Origin: Planctomycetota bacterium
GTDB taxonomy: Bacteria > Planctomycetota > Phycisphaerae > WQYP01
Direction: 5' to 3'
Assembly: GCA_021780285.1 (NCBI GenBank)
Contig: JAJXZA010000160.1
Coordinates: 1 to 5,053, forward strand
DNA length: 5,053 nt
Shown: positions 1 through 4,969 of the stretch, one piece after another
Layout of the letters: every line of letters starts with the position of its first letter
Position numbering within the stretch: the stretch's first letter is position 1
The notes under the pieces: model-generated
What the model saw: only the letters and a program-made list of their open reading frames with translations
Told to the model about the DNA's origin: nothing
The model's database searches: none
Made by a program: the position numbers and the translations under genes

Positions 1-1081
1 GAATATTGAGCGAGTCGGCGTTGAAATCGTTAAAGAAGACGCGCGGCGGGTTATCAGCAGGATTATCAGGATTGATAACCGAACCGGCGAACGCTTCAGA
101 TGCCAGCAGGCTGCGGATAATCTCTATCGCCTGATTAATTTTCACCGCCGGCGTATCGTAGGTGATCGTCACGTTTAAAATCCGCCTGAAATAGGGCCGG
201 TTGGCCAAATTACATACTGAGTTGTTTACGATGTCGGAATTGGGAATATTTACCAGCGAGCCATCGAGCTGTCGTACACGCGTGGATCGAAATCCAATTT
301 CTTCAACCGTGCCTGTAAAGCCCTGATAAATAATGCTGTTACCCACAAAAAACGGCCGGTCAAGAAAGATGGTCAGCGAGCCGAAGATATTTTTCAGCGA
401 ATCCTGCGCCGCCAGTGAAACCGCCAGCCCGGCGATTCCCAGCCCGGCGAGCCACGAGCCGATGTCGCGGTCAAAAACATTCTGCACAATAAACAGTACG
501 CCGATAATGGCGACAAAAATACGCAATGTTTTTCGGATGATGGGTATGAACTGCGTATTGAAGCCCTGTTCATGGCGGCTGGCAAAATGCTTCAGGCCAT
601 GTTCAACAATGGAAACAATATTGAACACATACCAGAATACGGCAATGGCAAACAGCAGCAGCACGCCGCGACGGGATGCGGATTCCAGCAGGCCGCTCAG
701 GTGCAGTTGCCCCAAGCCGATAAAAAGCCCCGCCGCCACGACCAAAAGATTCGCCGGGCCGACCAACCCTTCAAACATAAGCGACTGCACATGCCAATGG
801 CGCGCCTCCAGCCGGCGCGACAGACGGTCCATCAACACGCCTGCAAAACGCCCCAGTGCCACCCCTGCAAAGATGGCGATGAGCAGCACCAGCCAATTGC
901 CCCAACTGTTGACGGTAAACAGATGACTGATGTCTATCTGCTTGATAAAGGTATCGTAAAAGCTGCGCAGCGGATGAATAGCGTGATGCAGGTGTCCCGC
1001 CTTGCCAGCGCCATGCGCCGCGGCCGGGGAAGGCTGCGTTGCCGACGCCTTGACATTTATGGTAATCAGACTAAAAGCCAT
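1..1081 (-). CDS. MscS-family mechanosensitive ion channel, C-terminus cut off by the left edge
   Basis: I translated this frame by hand: 360 codons stay open from an ATG at 1081 to the left edge. It is a small-conductance mechanosensitive channel of the inner membrane, which opens under membrane tension to release solutes. Hydrophobic segments lie near residues 62-83, 108-125, 138-160 and 184-203. The pore helix follows (about 209-240, GLGIAGLAVSLAAQDSLKN) and then the family signature FLDRPFFVGNSI (239-250). After it comes the MscS beta domain (GTVEEIGFRSTRVR, 257-270; DGSLVNIPNSDIVNN, 273-287) and the start of the alpha/beta domain. In E. coli MscS the helix kink is at Gln-Gly; here it reads Gln-Asp (226-227), as I recall from many other MscS homologues. 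An in-frame TAA at 1106-1108 limits the start. A weak AGGG lies 6 nt upstream of the ATG. The first 60 residues are not conserved, so a later start is possible. Family call is firm; the specific subfamily is not. Confidence 0.93.
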   Translation of the reverse strand, partial: MAFSLITINVKASATQPSPAAAHGAGKAGHLHHAIHPLRSFYDTFIKQIDISHLFTVNSWGNWLVLLIAIFAGVALGRFAGVLMDRLSRRLEARHWHVQSLMFEGLVGPANLLVVAAGLFIGLGQLHLSGLLESASRRGVLLLFAIAVFWYVFNIVSIVEHGLKHFASRHEQGFNTQFIPIIRKTLRIFVAIIGVLFIVQNVFDRDIGSWLAGLGIAGLAVSLAAQDSLKNIFGSLTIFLDRPFFVGNSIIYQGFTGTVEEIGFRSTRVRQLDGSLVNIPNSDIVNNSVCNLANRPYFRRILNVTITYDTPAVKINQAIEIIRSLLASEAFAGSVINPDNPADNPPRVFFNDFNADSLNI

Positions 1082-1150
1082 GCATGACCCTGTGAGCTTG
1101 GCGGGTTATTCCTTTTGGCGGGCGTTTGAGGCTCGTTTGAGACAAGAGAA
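1082..1150. other. Short gap between the UVR-motif gene and the channel gene, with small direct repeats
   Basis: This 69-bp stretch separates two minus-strand genes. I see no terminator hairpin with a T-run and no convincing -10 box, so read-through from the UVR-motif gene into the channel gene is plausible. It contains two direct repeats on the plus strand: TTGGCGGG at 1098-1105 and 1115-1122, and GTTTGAG at 1124-1130 and 1135-1141. Their role is unknown, and repeats this short could be chance. Confidence 0.5.
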
Positions 1151-2074
1151 TCAGCCGGAGGCCGAGTCACCATTGCTCGGCCCCGTCGGCTTAGAGCCTC
1201 TGCGCCGCACCGCCACGGGTGCAGACGCCCGGGCCTTTTTTCTCGCCGGCCGGACCATAGGCTTGCCGGCTGAGGCGGTATCGAGCGCCATAAGCTGGTC
1301 GCGCAGCACGGCGGCCTGCTCGTATTTTTCGTGGGCGACGGCATATTTAATCTGCCGACGAATTTTAATCCGCGGGTCCGGTGGAAGCTGCCGGCGCAAC
1401 TGCCGCAGCATATCCAGTAGAACCAGAGCTTCCTTTGAGTGACGGGCGTGGCGGCGAGCTTCTTGGCCGCGAAGCGCGTAAGCCTTGAATATCCGCCGCA
1501 GTGCCCCGCGCAAATAAGCCATGGCCGTGCGGGCGAAGCCCTTGGCAATGGCGTCGCATGCCAGCGCCCGGCCCTGCATCATGATGATGTACGGCCGAAA
1601 CTCCTCGAGCATGGAGCGATCATGGGGCGTTTCACCGTGAGCACGGCACAAATCGAGGACGCTAAGGTTGTGCTGCGTATCACGAACCACACCGCTGTAT
1701 TCTTCCATCACAAAGAAGCTAAGGTACCGATGATAAAACATCGAAGATTCTTCGCGCAGAGCCTCGCACTCGGCCGAGGTCAGCATGAAGCCGCTGTCCG
1801 AATGATGGGCTTTGCGGTATTCCGCCAGCCGCTGGAGATGATAATGAAGTTCTGTGGGGCTTTTATGCGGACGCTTGCCGTCGGGGCGTCCATTCACTTC
1901 CATCTGAAGCAGGCCGAGGTCCAATCGAACCTGAATTTTAGGTTTGCCGTCGCGACCTCGAATGAGCCTTACATTGTGACGATCAGGGCGGTATTGCCAG
2001 CCCTGCAGCGCCGGCGAAATATCCATGTTGCCCAAGTTATCATCACTGCCGGAATTTTTGGCGGGTCGTGCCAT
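1151..2074 (-). CDS. UVR-motif (UvrB/UvrC-type) protein of a planctomycete family
   Basis: A 307-residue soluble protein with no signal peptide or membrane segment. Near the C-terminus (about 235-264, RIKIRRQIKYAVAHEKYEQA then AVLRDQLMAL) it has a UVR motif, the helical hairpin through which UvrB and UvrC bind each other and which also occurs in McsA and ClpC. It has no helicase or nuclease domain, although relatives are often labelled 'DNA helicase UvrBC'; that label overstates the evidence. The N-terminal block (about 26-66, with VRLIRGRDGKPKIQVRLDLG) is the part I recall from planctomycete homologues. A helical middle (about 75-230) and a very basic tail (271-298, RPARKK and VRRRGSK) suggest nucleic-acid or acidic-partner contact. 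I chose the ATG at 2074 because GGAGG (2085-2089, minus strand) lies 10 nt upstream; an in-frame TTG at 2098 would place this Shine-Dalgarno inside the gene. Function unknown; a role in nucleotide excision repair is only a guess. Confidence 0.88.
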   Translation of the reverse strand: MARPAKNSGSDDNLGNMDISPALQGWQYRPDRHNVRLIRGRDGKPKIQVRLDLGLLQMEVNGRPDGKRPHKSPTELHYHLQRLAEYRKAHHSDSGFMLTSAECEALREESSMFYHRYLSFFVMEEYSGVVRDTQHNLSVLDLCRAHGETPHDRSMLEEFRPYIIMMQGRALACDAIAKGFARTAMAYLRGALRRIFKAYALRGQEARRHARHSKEALVLLDMLRQLRRQLPPDPRIKIRRQIKYAVAHEKYEQAAVLRDQLMALDTASAGKPMVRPARKKARASAPVAVRRRGSKPTGPSNGDSASG

Positions 2075-2084
2075 GTTGCGGGTT

Positions 2085-2089
2085 CCTCC
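2085..2089 (-). promoter_or_regulatory. Strong ribosome binding site that fixes the UVR-gene start
   Basis: Read on the minus strand, GGAGGA is followed by about 9-10 nt and the ATG at 2074. This decides for the ATG over the in-frame TTG at 2098. Confidence 0.8.
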
Positions 2090-2114
2090 GGAAGTCAACT
2101 TAACCTTACATCCG

Positions 2115-2142
2115 ATTATAGCCTTCCCCGCGAGTTCGCCAA
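2115..2142 (-). promoter_or_regulatory. Sigma-70-type promoter of the UVR-motif gene
   Basis: On the minus strand a perfect -10 box TATAAT (2120 to 2115) is preceded, after 16 bp, by TTGGCG (2142 to 2137), which matches 4 of 6 bases of the -35 consensus. Upstream, 2154-2171 is an A/T tract that falls about 46-63 bases before the predicted start, where an UP element would contact the RNA polymerase alpha subunits. Transcription would start near 2108, giving a leader of about 34 nt with the Shine-Dalgarno. Confidence 0.7.
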
Positions 2143-2181
2143 GCGCTAAGGAGAAAAAACTTTAAAAATTTCCGGCAGATT

Positions 2182-2204
2182 GGCGGGCGTCCTAAAAACC
2201 CGCC
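2182..2204. promoter_or_regulatory. Inverted repeat over the deoC promoter, possible operator
   Basis: GGCGGG (2182-2187) and CCCGCC (2199-2204) form a perfect 6-bp dyad with an 11-nt spacer. The dyad surrounds the place where the deoC -35 element should be (about 2190-2195) and ends 8 bp before its -10 box. That is a common position for a repressor site, but no regulator is seen in the window. There is no T-run to make it a terminator in the plus direction. Confidence 0.35.
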
Positions 2205-2212
2205 CCGCATTT

Positions 2213-2218
2213 TATAAT
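2213..2218 (+). promoter_or_regulatory. Probable -10 box of deoC
   Basis: A perfect TATAAT faces deoC. At the usual 16-18 bp upstream I find no good -35 match, and there is no TG extension, so an activator or a weak promoter is likely. Transcription would begin near 2225, about 125 nt before the deoC start codon. Confidence 0.55.
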
Positions 2219-2225
2219 ATCCGCA

Positions 2226-2308
2226 GCGGCAATCGTTTGCCGCGCAAGCCTGCGGGCTTGTATCCTGCGATAGGCTGCAGTCCGTCGCCGCTTTGCAACC
2301 GACTGGCC
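2226..2308 (+). ncRNA. Structured deoC 5' leader with consecutive hairpins
   Basis: Three stems follow each other. Stem 1: GCGGCAA (2226-2232) pairs perfectly with TTGCCGC (2237-2243) around a TCGT loop. Stem 2: CAAGCC (2245-2250) pairs perfectly with GGCTTG (2255-2260) around TGCG. Stem 3: GGC plus CAGTC (2273-2275, 2278-2282) pairs with GACTG plus GCC (2301-2308), leaving a 2-nt bulge and an 18-nt loop. Stem 1 starts within a base or two of the transcription start predicted from the -10 box at 2213. The leader matches no riboswitch class that I recognise. It may stabilise the mRNA 5' end or act as a regulatory leader. Pairing was done by eye, with no energy calculation. Confidence 0.45.
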
Positions 2309-2338
2309 TTGCAGGCTCAACAGAACACTGGCCTGAAA

Positions 2339-2344
2339 AAGGAG
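2339..2344 (+). promoter_or_regulatory. Ribosome binding site of deoC
   Basis: AAGGAG lies 5 nt before the ATG at 2350. It supports this ATG over the in-frame upstream TTG at 2293, which has no such site and would add 19 unconserved residues. Confidence 0.8.
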
Positions 2345-2349
2345 CGTTC

Positions 2350-3081
2350 ATGCATAATGCCGAGTCCCTTGCCGCGGCTATTGACCACACCTTGCTCAAG
2401 GCTGAAGCAACCGAAAAGCAAATTCTTCGTCTGGCTGCTGAGGCGATTCGCTGGCGCTTTGCCGCCGTGTGCATCAACCCGCGATGGGTCAAGCTGGCAT
2501 CTCGGGAACTGGCAAAGCGGCAGCGGGAGATTATCAGCCCGGCGCGCGGGGCCGTTGACAATCTCCGCACGGTCGTCGTCTGTGCGTGTGTCGGCTTTCC
2601 GTTGGGGGCGTCAACAACCGCCATAAAAGCTGCCGAGGCAGCGCAATGTGTTGCCGACGGTGCAATGGAAATTGACATGGTGGTCGCCCTTGGGCCGCTG
2701 TTAATGGGCGATGAGGCCCAGGTGCAGCGCGACATTCGAGCGGTTGTGCGGGCCGCCCAGCGCGAAAATCCGGGCGTTAAAATCAAGGTGATTCTCGAAA
2801 CGGCGATTTTGACTCCGCGGCAAATCGCCCTTGGGTGTCGAGCTGCCTGGCAGGCCCAGGCCCACTATGTAAAAACCAGCACGGGTTTTCACCCGGCGGG
2901 CGGGGCCACGCTGGCCGGTGTGGCTCTGTTGAAAAAGCGCAGCCATGGCTTGAGGGTAAAAGCCGCCGGCGGTATACGCGACCTCGCAACGGCGCAGGCC
3001 ATGTTGGCGGCCGGGGCTGATCGGCTTGGTTGCTCGGCCAGTGTCGCAATTATGCGGGAGGCTGCCGCACTGGCATTGTAA
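2350..3081 (+). CDS. deoC: Deoxyribose-phosphate aldolase
   Basis: A 243-residue cytosolic class I aldolase that splits 2-deoxyribose 5-phosphate into acetaldehyde and glyceraldehyde 3-phosphate, in deoxynucleoside breakdown. The N-terminal IDHTLLKAEAT (11-21) is diagnostic of DeoC. VGFPLGA (81-87) and EIDMVV (107-112) follow. The Schiff-base lysine is K175 in YVKTSTGF, and the other active-site residues are D109 and K204 in VKAAGGIRD; these match D102, K167 and K201 of the E. coli enzyme. GADRLGCSAS (about 223-232) is the C-terminal phosphate-binding region. Length fits between the short Bacillus type and the E. coli enzyme. There is a modest extra stretch (about 57-73, RQREIISPARGAVDNLR) where many relatives go straight to the next strand. 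No other nucleoside genes (deoA, deoB, deoD) are nearby, so it seems to be a single-gene unit, converging with lipoprotein B. Confidence 0.97.
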   Translation: MHNAESLAAAIDHTLLKAEATEKQILRLAAEAIRWRFAAVCINPRWVKLASRELAKRQREIISPARGAVDNLRTVVVCACVGFPLGASTTAIKAAEAAQCVADGAMEIDMVVALGPLLMGDEAQVQRDIRAVVRAAQRENPGVKIKVILETAILTPRQIALGCRAAWQAQAHYVKTSTGFHPAGGATLAGVALLKKRSHGLRVKAAGGIRDLATAQAMLAAGADRLGCSASVAIMREAAALAL

Positions 3082-3134
3082 AACGGGCATTGCGGGCCGC
3101 AGGCGCATGGGCCGCGCCCGGGCATTGCGCGGCG
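3082..3134. repeat. Convergent junction with an 11-bp direct repeat
   Basis: The 53 bp between the tail-to-tail genes deoC and lipoprotein B contain CGGGCATTGCG twice (3084-3094 and 3119-3129), 35 bp apart. GGGCCGC is also repeated (3094-3100 and 3109-3115). GGGC-CGC-GCCC (3109-3119) can form a small hairpin, but neither strand has a T-run, so I do not call an intrinsic terminator. Confidence 0.5.
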
Positions 3135-3782
3135 TTACTGATTGGCCGAACTTTCGGCATTGGCAGCGCTGCTTTGCGGGTGGCTGTAGAAGAGCAATGC
3201 AACTTTTTGCGCCACGGCCTGAATCAGGGCATTGTGCACCGCCGCAGACGATTGCGACGAAGCCAGCGCCTGTGGAATTTTTACTGTAATGGGGTAGCCA
3301 TCGGTGGCATCCTTGGGCCACAGCCGCGTGCCGTTTTTATCCACCACTTTTACGATCGCCGAGGCGTAACCTTCGGAAATCTGTTTGTCGCTGATAAGCT
3401 TGGCGGAAAACTTTCGCAGATAGATGTAAATGACAATATCGGCCCGCACGGCGGCGGCAATATCAGCAATGCCCATGGACTGATACAACTCAGTGTTGCG
3501 CTGCAGGTTGGTAAGACGAAACGCCGGCACAAACTGAGTGGCCACTTTATTCTGATAAAGCAGCAGGTTCATGGTGTTGATCAGCGATTGCAAGTCTGAA
3601 ACGGTCATGGGGCTGTTGGCCGCCTTGTCCACCAGCACCAGCACGCGCGATTGTTTAGGAATCTTAAACACCGCCGGTTGGTCGCCCTGGCCAAATATAA
3701 AATACCCCACCTCGCAGCCGGTCAGAGTCAGCAGCGTCGGCAGCACAAGAGCTGCGAGCAAAAGCCTGCGACGATTATTCAT
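3135..3782 (-). CDS. Lipoprotein B, paralogue of the upstream lipoprotein; function unknown
   Basis: A 215-residue predicted lipoprotein. It begins with basic residues (RRR, 4-6), a hydrophobic stretch (7-20) and a lipobox LTGC with Cys23 as the lipid anchor. The mature part has a strand SRVLVLVD (45-52), a helical region with two Gln/Asn-rich patches (64-103), then ADIVIYIYLRKFS (114-126), GYASAIVKVVDKNG (138-151) and LWP (154-156), and a C-terminal helix. These elements line up with lipoprotein A at near-constant spacing. The start ATG at 3782 overlaps the stop of lipoprotein A by 8 bp (ATGAATAA), so translation is probably coupled; only a weak GGG-rich site precedes it. Another in-frame ATG five codons upstream is possible. 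The core resembles in outline the small envelope lipoproteins with a GADxVLYV-type strand (GNA1162/DUF799, LpoB or CsgG-like folds), but I cannot assign it to one. Confidence 0.85.
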   Translation of the reverse strand: MNNRRRLLLAALVLPTLLTLTGCEVGYFIFGQGDQPAVFKIPKQSRVLVLVDKAANSPMTVSDLQSLINTMNLLLYQNKVATQFVPAFRLTNLQRNTELYQSMGIADIAAAVRADIVIYIYLRKFSAKLISDKQISEGYASAIVKVVDKNGTRLWPKDATDGYPITVKIPQALASSQSSAAVHNALIQAVAQKVALLFYSHPQSSAANAESSANQ

Positions 3783-4437
3783 TGTTGCCCATCCCATAGT
3801 CGCGCCAATCTGCAAAGAGTTTGATAAGTTTGCCGGCAAAGGCGTCCAGCGTGCGCATACGCACCAGATTATCGTCGTTATCAAGCACGGGTTCCGGGCC
3901 GCCGCGCGGCCAGGATGCTGCAACACTTTGTGAAAATACCCGTGCGTCACCCGGCATGGTGGTGTCGTATACCATGACATTGGCCGCGATATGGCCCTGG
4001 AGCAGGTGCTCGGCCCCGGCGGCATGGGTGCTATATTCGGTCAGCTCCAAATACAACACGCGATCTACGCCGAAATGCTTGCCGATGGTTTTGATCGGCA
4101 GGGCATCCCAGGAAGGGGTTTGATCCTGATATTGCAGCACAAGGTTGTAGTCCAGCACTTTGGCGGTGGGAATTTTGTCCTGAATTTCCCGCGAAACGAA
4201 TGCGGCCACTTCCTGCCGCGCCTGCGGGTACATAAACGCCGTGGATGAATCTTCATAAACCACCACGGCTACACTGTGGCCAGCCAAACCGTGGTAGGGG
4301 GCGGAAACCTTTACGCCTACCGAGCGCTGCGCGGCAGCGGCAAAAAAGCCGCAGCCACCCAGGCATGTGCCCGCCAGCAAAAGAGTTGTCAAAGCCAGCA
4401 AACGAAGCAGGAGTCGGTGCGATGTCATTTGAATCAT
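3775..4437 (-). CDS. Lipoprotein A, paralogue of the downstream lipoprotein; function unknown
   Basis: A 220-residue predicted lipoprotein: a short basic start (H7, R8, R12), a hydrophobic run (13-26) and lipobox LGGC with Cys29. The mature chain carries a strand HSVAVVVYED (54-63), a helical stretch (71-88), IKTIGKHFGVDRVLYLELTE (115-134), GHIAANVMVYD (148-158) and a C-terminal helix DAFAGKLIKLFADW (198-211). I chose ATG 4437 because GAGGA (4445-4449, minus strand) lies 7 nt upstream; a second ATG at 4428 would also keep the signal peptide. It sits 31 bp after the DUF2752 gene and overlaps lipoprotein B by 8 bp, so the three are very likely one operon. The pattern suggests a periplasmic or outer-membrane alpha/beta domain of the TolB-N/CsgG/GNA1162 style; this is inference from strand-helix order and the VDRVLYLEL motif, not a family match. 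Confidence 0.85.
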   Translation of the reverse strand: MIQMTSHRLLLRLLALTTLLLAGTCLGGCGFFAAAAQRSVGVKVSAPYHGLAGHSVAVVVYEDSSTAFMYPQARQEVAAFVSREIQDKIPTAKVLDYNLVLQYQDQTPSWDALPIKTIGKHFGVDRVLYLELTEYSTHAAGAEHLLQGHIAANVMVYDTTMPGDARVFSQSVAASWPRGGPEPVLDNDDNLVRMRTLDAFAGKLIKLFADWRDYGMGNNE

Positions 4438-4444
4438 TCGATGT

Positions 4445-4449
4445 TCCTC
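4445..4449 (-). promoter_or_regulatory. Ribosome binding site of lipoprotein A
   Basis: GAGGA on the minus strand, 7 nt from the ATG at 4437. It decides for this start over the in-frame ATG at 4428 and over an in-frame TTG at 4533 that lies inside the DUF2752 gene. Confidence 0.7.
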
Positions 4450-4468
4450 AAACGCGGCGTCGGGCCTG

Positions 4469-4969
4469 TCAGCCATGATGCCCGAAAAAGCCGCGTACGA
4501 CCAGCACTTTATAGCCCCAACCCAAAAGCACAATCAGCAGCGAAACCCAGCAGATGCGCTGCCAATGCCACCCCAGCCAAAAAGGGGATGGGCCATACCA
4601 TTGCCCCTTAACCACCGACAACGTACCGAGCACAAAAAGCGCCAGGGCTAAAAAGCCAAAGGCCGCCCCTGCGGGTTGCGCGGCCAATGCCATAAGCCAT
4701 TCGCCGTGGCTTACGTAAGATACCGCCGTAGTGTACCCGCAGGTAGGGCACGGATAGCCGGTAGCCAGCAAAAAGCCGCAGGGCGGCAGGCCCAGTTCGC
4801 GTTGGGCAAAGCCCTTGTGGCTGGGGTGCAGGTACAGCCCCACGCCCAGAATACCGCCACAAAACACCAGAAAAAACAAACCCCATAACCGCACGGTAAG
4901 GGTGCGATCAAGCTCCGCAGCGCGGCTGAACTTGTGGGGCACATTCTGGTTGGACGCGACGCTGCTCAT
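4469..4969 (-). CDS. DUF2752 membrane protein
   Basis: A 166-residue inner-membrane protein with three hydrophobic segments (about 27-47, 98-119 and 138-157). Between the first and second lies the DUF2752 signature, here PCGFLLATGYPCPTCGYTTA (63-82), with Cys64, Cys74 and Cys77, then the usual Gly-Glu and small-residue run before the next helix (HGEWLMALAAQPAG, 88-101). Many members have CPxCGxTR; this one has CPTCGYTT, with Thr in place of Arg. The three cysteines could bind a metal or be redox-active, but no function is known for the family. It is the first gene of the operon with lipoproteins A and B. The ATG at 4969 has no Shine-Dalgarno; the promoter evidence suggests a leaderless message. 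A GTG at codon 10 also lacks a ribosome binding site. Confidence 0.9.
   Translation of the reverse strand: MSSVASNQNVPHKFSRAAELDRTLTVRLWGLFFLVFCGGILGVGLYLHPSHKGFAQRELGLPPCGFLLATGYPCPTCGYTTAVSYVSHGEWLMALAAQPAGAAFGFLALALFVLGTLSVVKGQWYGPSPFWLGWHWQRICWVSLLIVLLGWGYKVLVVRGFFGHHG

Noticed and set aside
333..1087. Long plus-strand reading frames (333-926 and 572-1087)
   Set aside because: They lie opposite the MscS channel gene, whose protein matches the family over its pore and beta domain. Their own products are Ser/Arg/His-rich with no domain.
1439..2149. 236-codon plus-strand frame
   Set aside because: It is antisense to the UVR-motif gene, which has a promoter, a ribosome binding site and a recognisable motif. 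The frame has no good start site.
2293..2349. Upstream in-frame TTG start for deoC
   Set aside because: It would add 19 unconserved residues and lacks a ribosome binding site, whereas ATG 2350 has AAGGAG at 5 nt.
3092..3120. Bidirectional terminator between deoC and lipoprotein B
   Set aside because: Only short GC stems can be drawn and neither strand has a T-run, so intrinsic termination is not supported.
2106..3321. Minus-strand frames opposite deoC (2106-2786 and 2701-3321)
   Set aside because: deoC is certain on the plus strand. These products are low in complexity, rich in Arg, Cys and Ser, and resemble nothing.
3783..4025. N-terminal extension of lipoprotein B to 4025
   Set aside because: The extension overlaps lipoprotein A by about 250 bp and would bury the clear lipoprotein signal peptide inside the protein.
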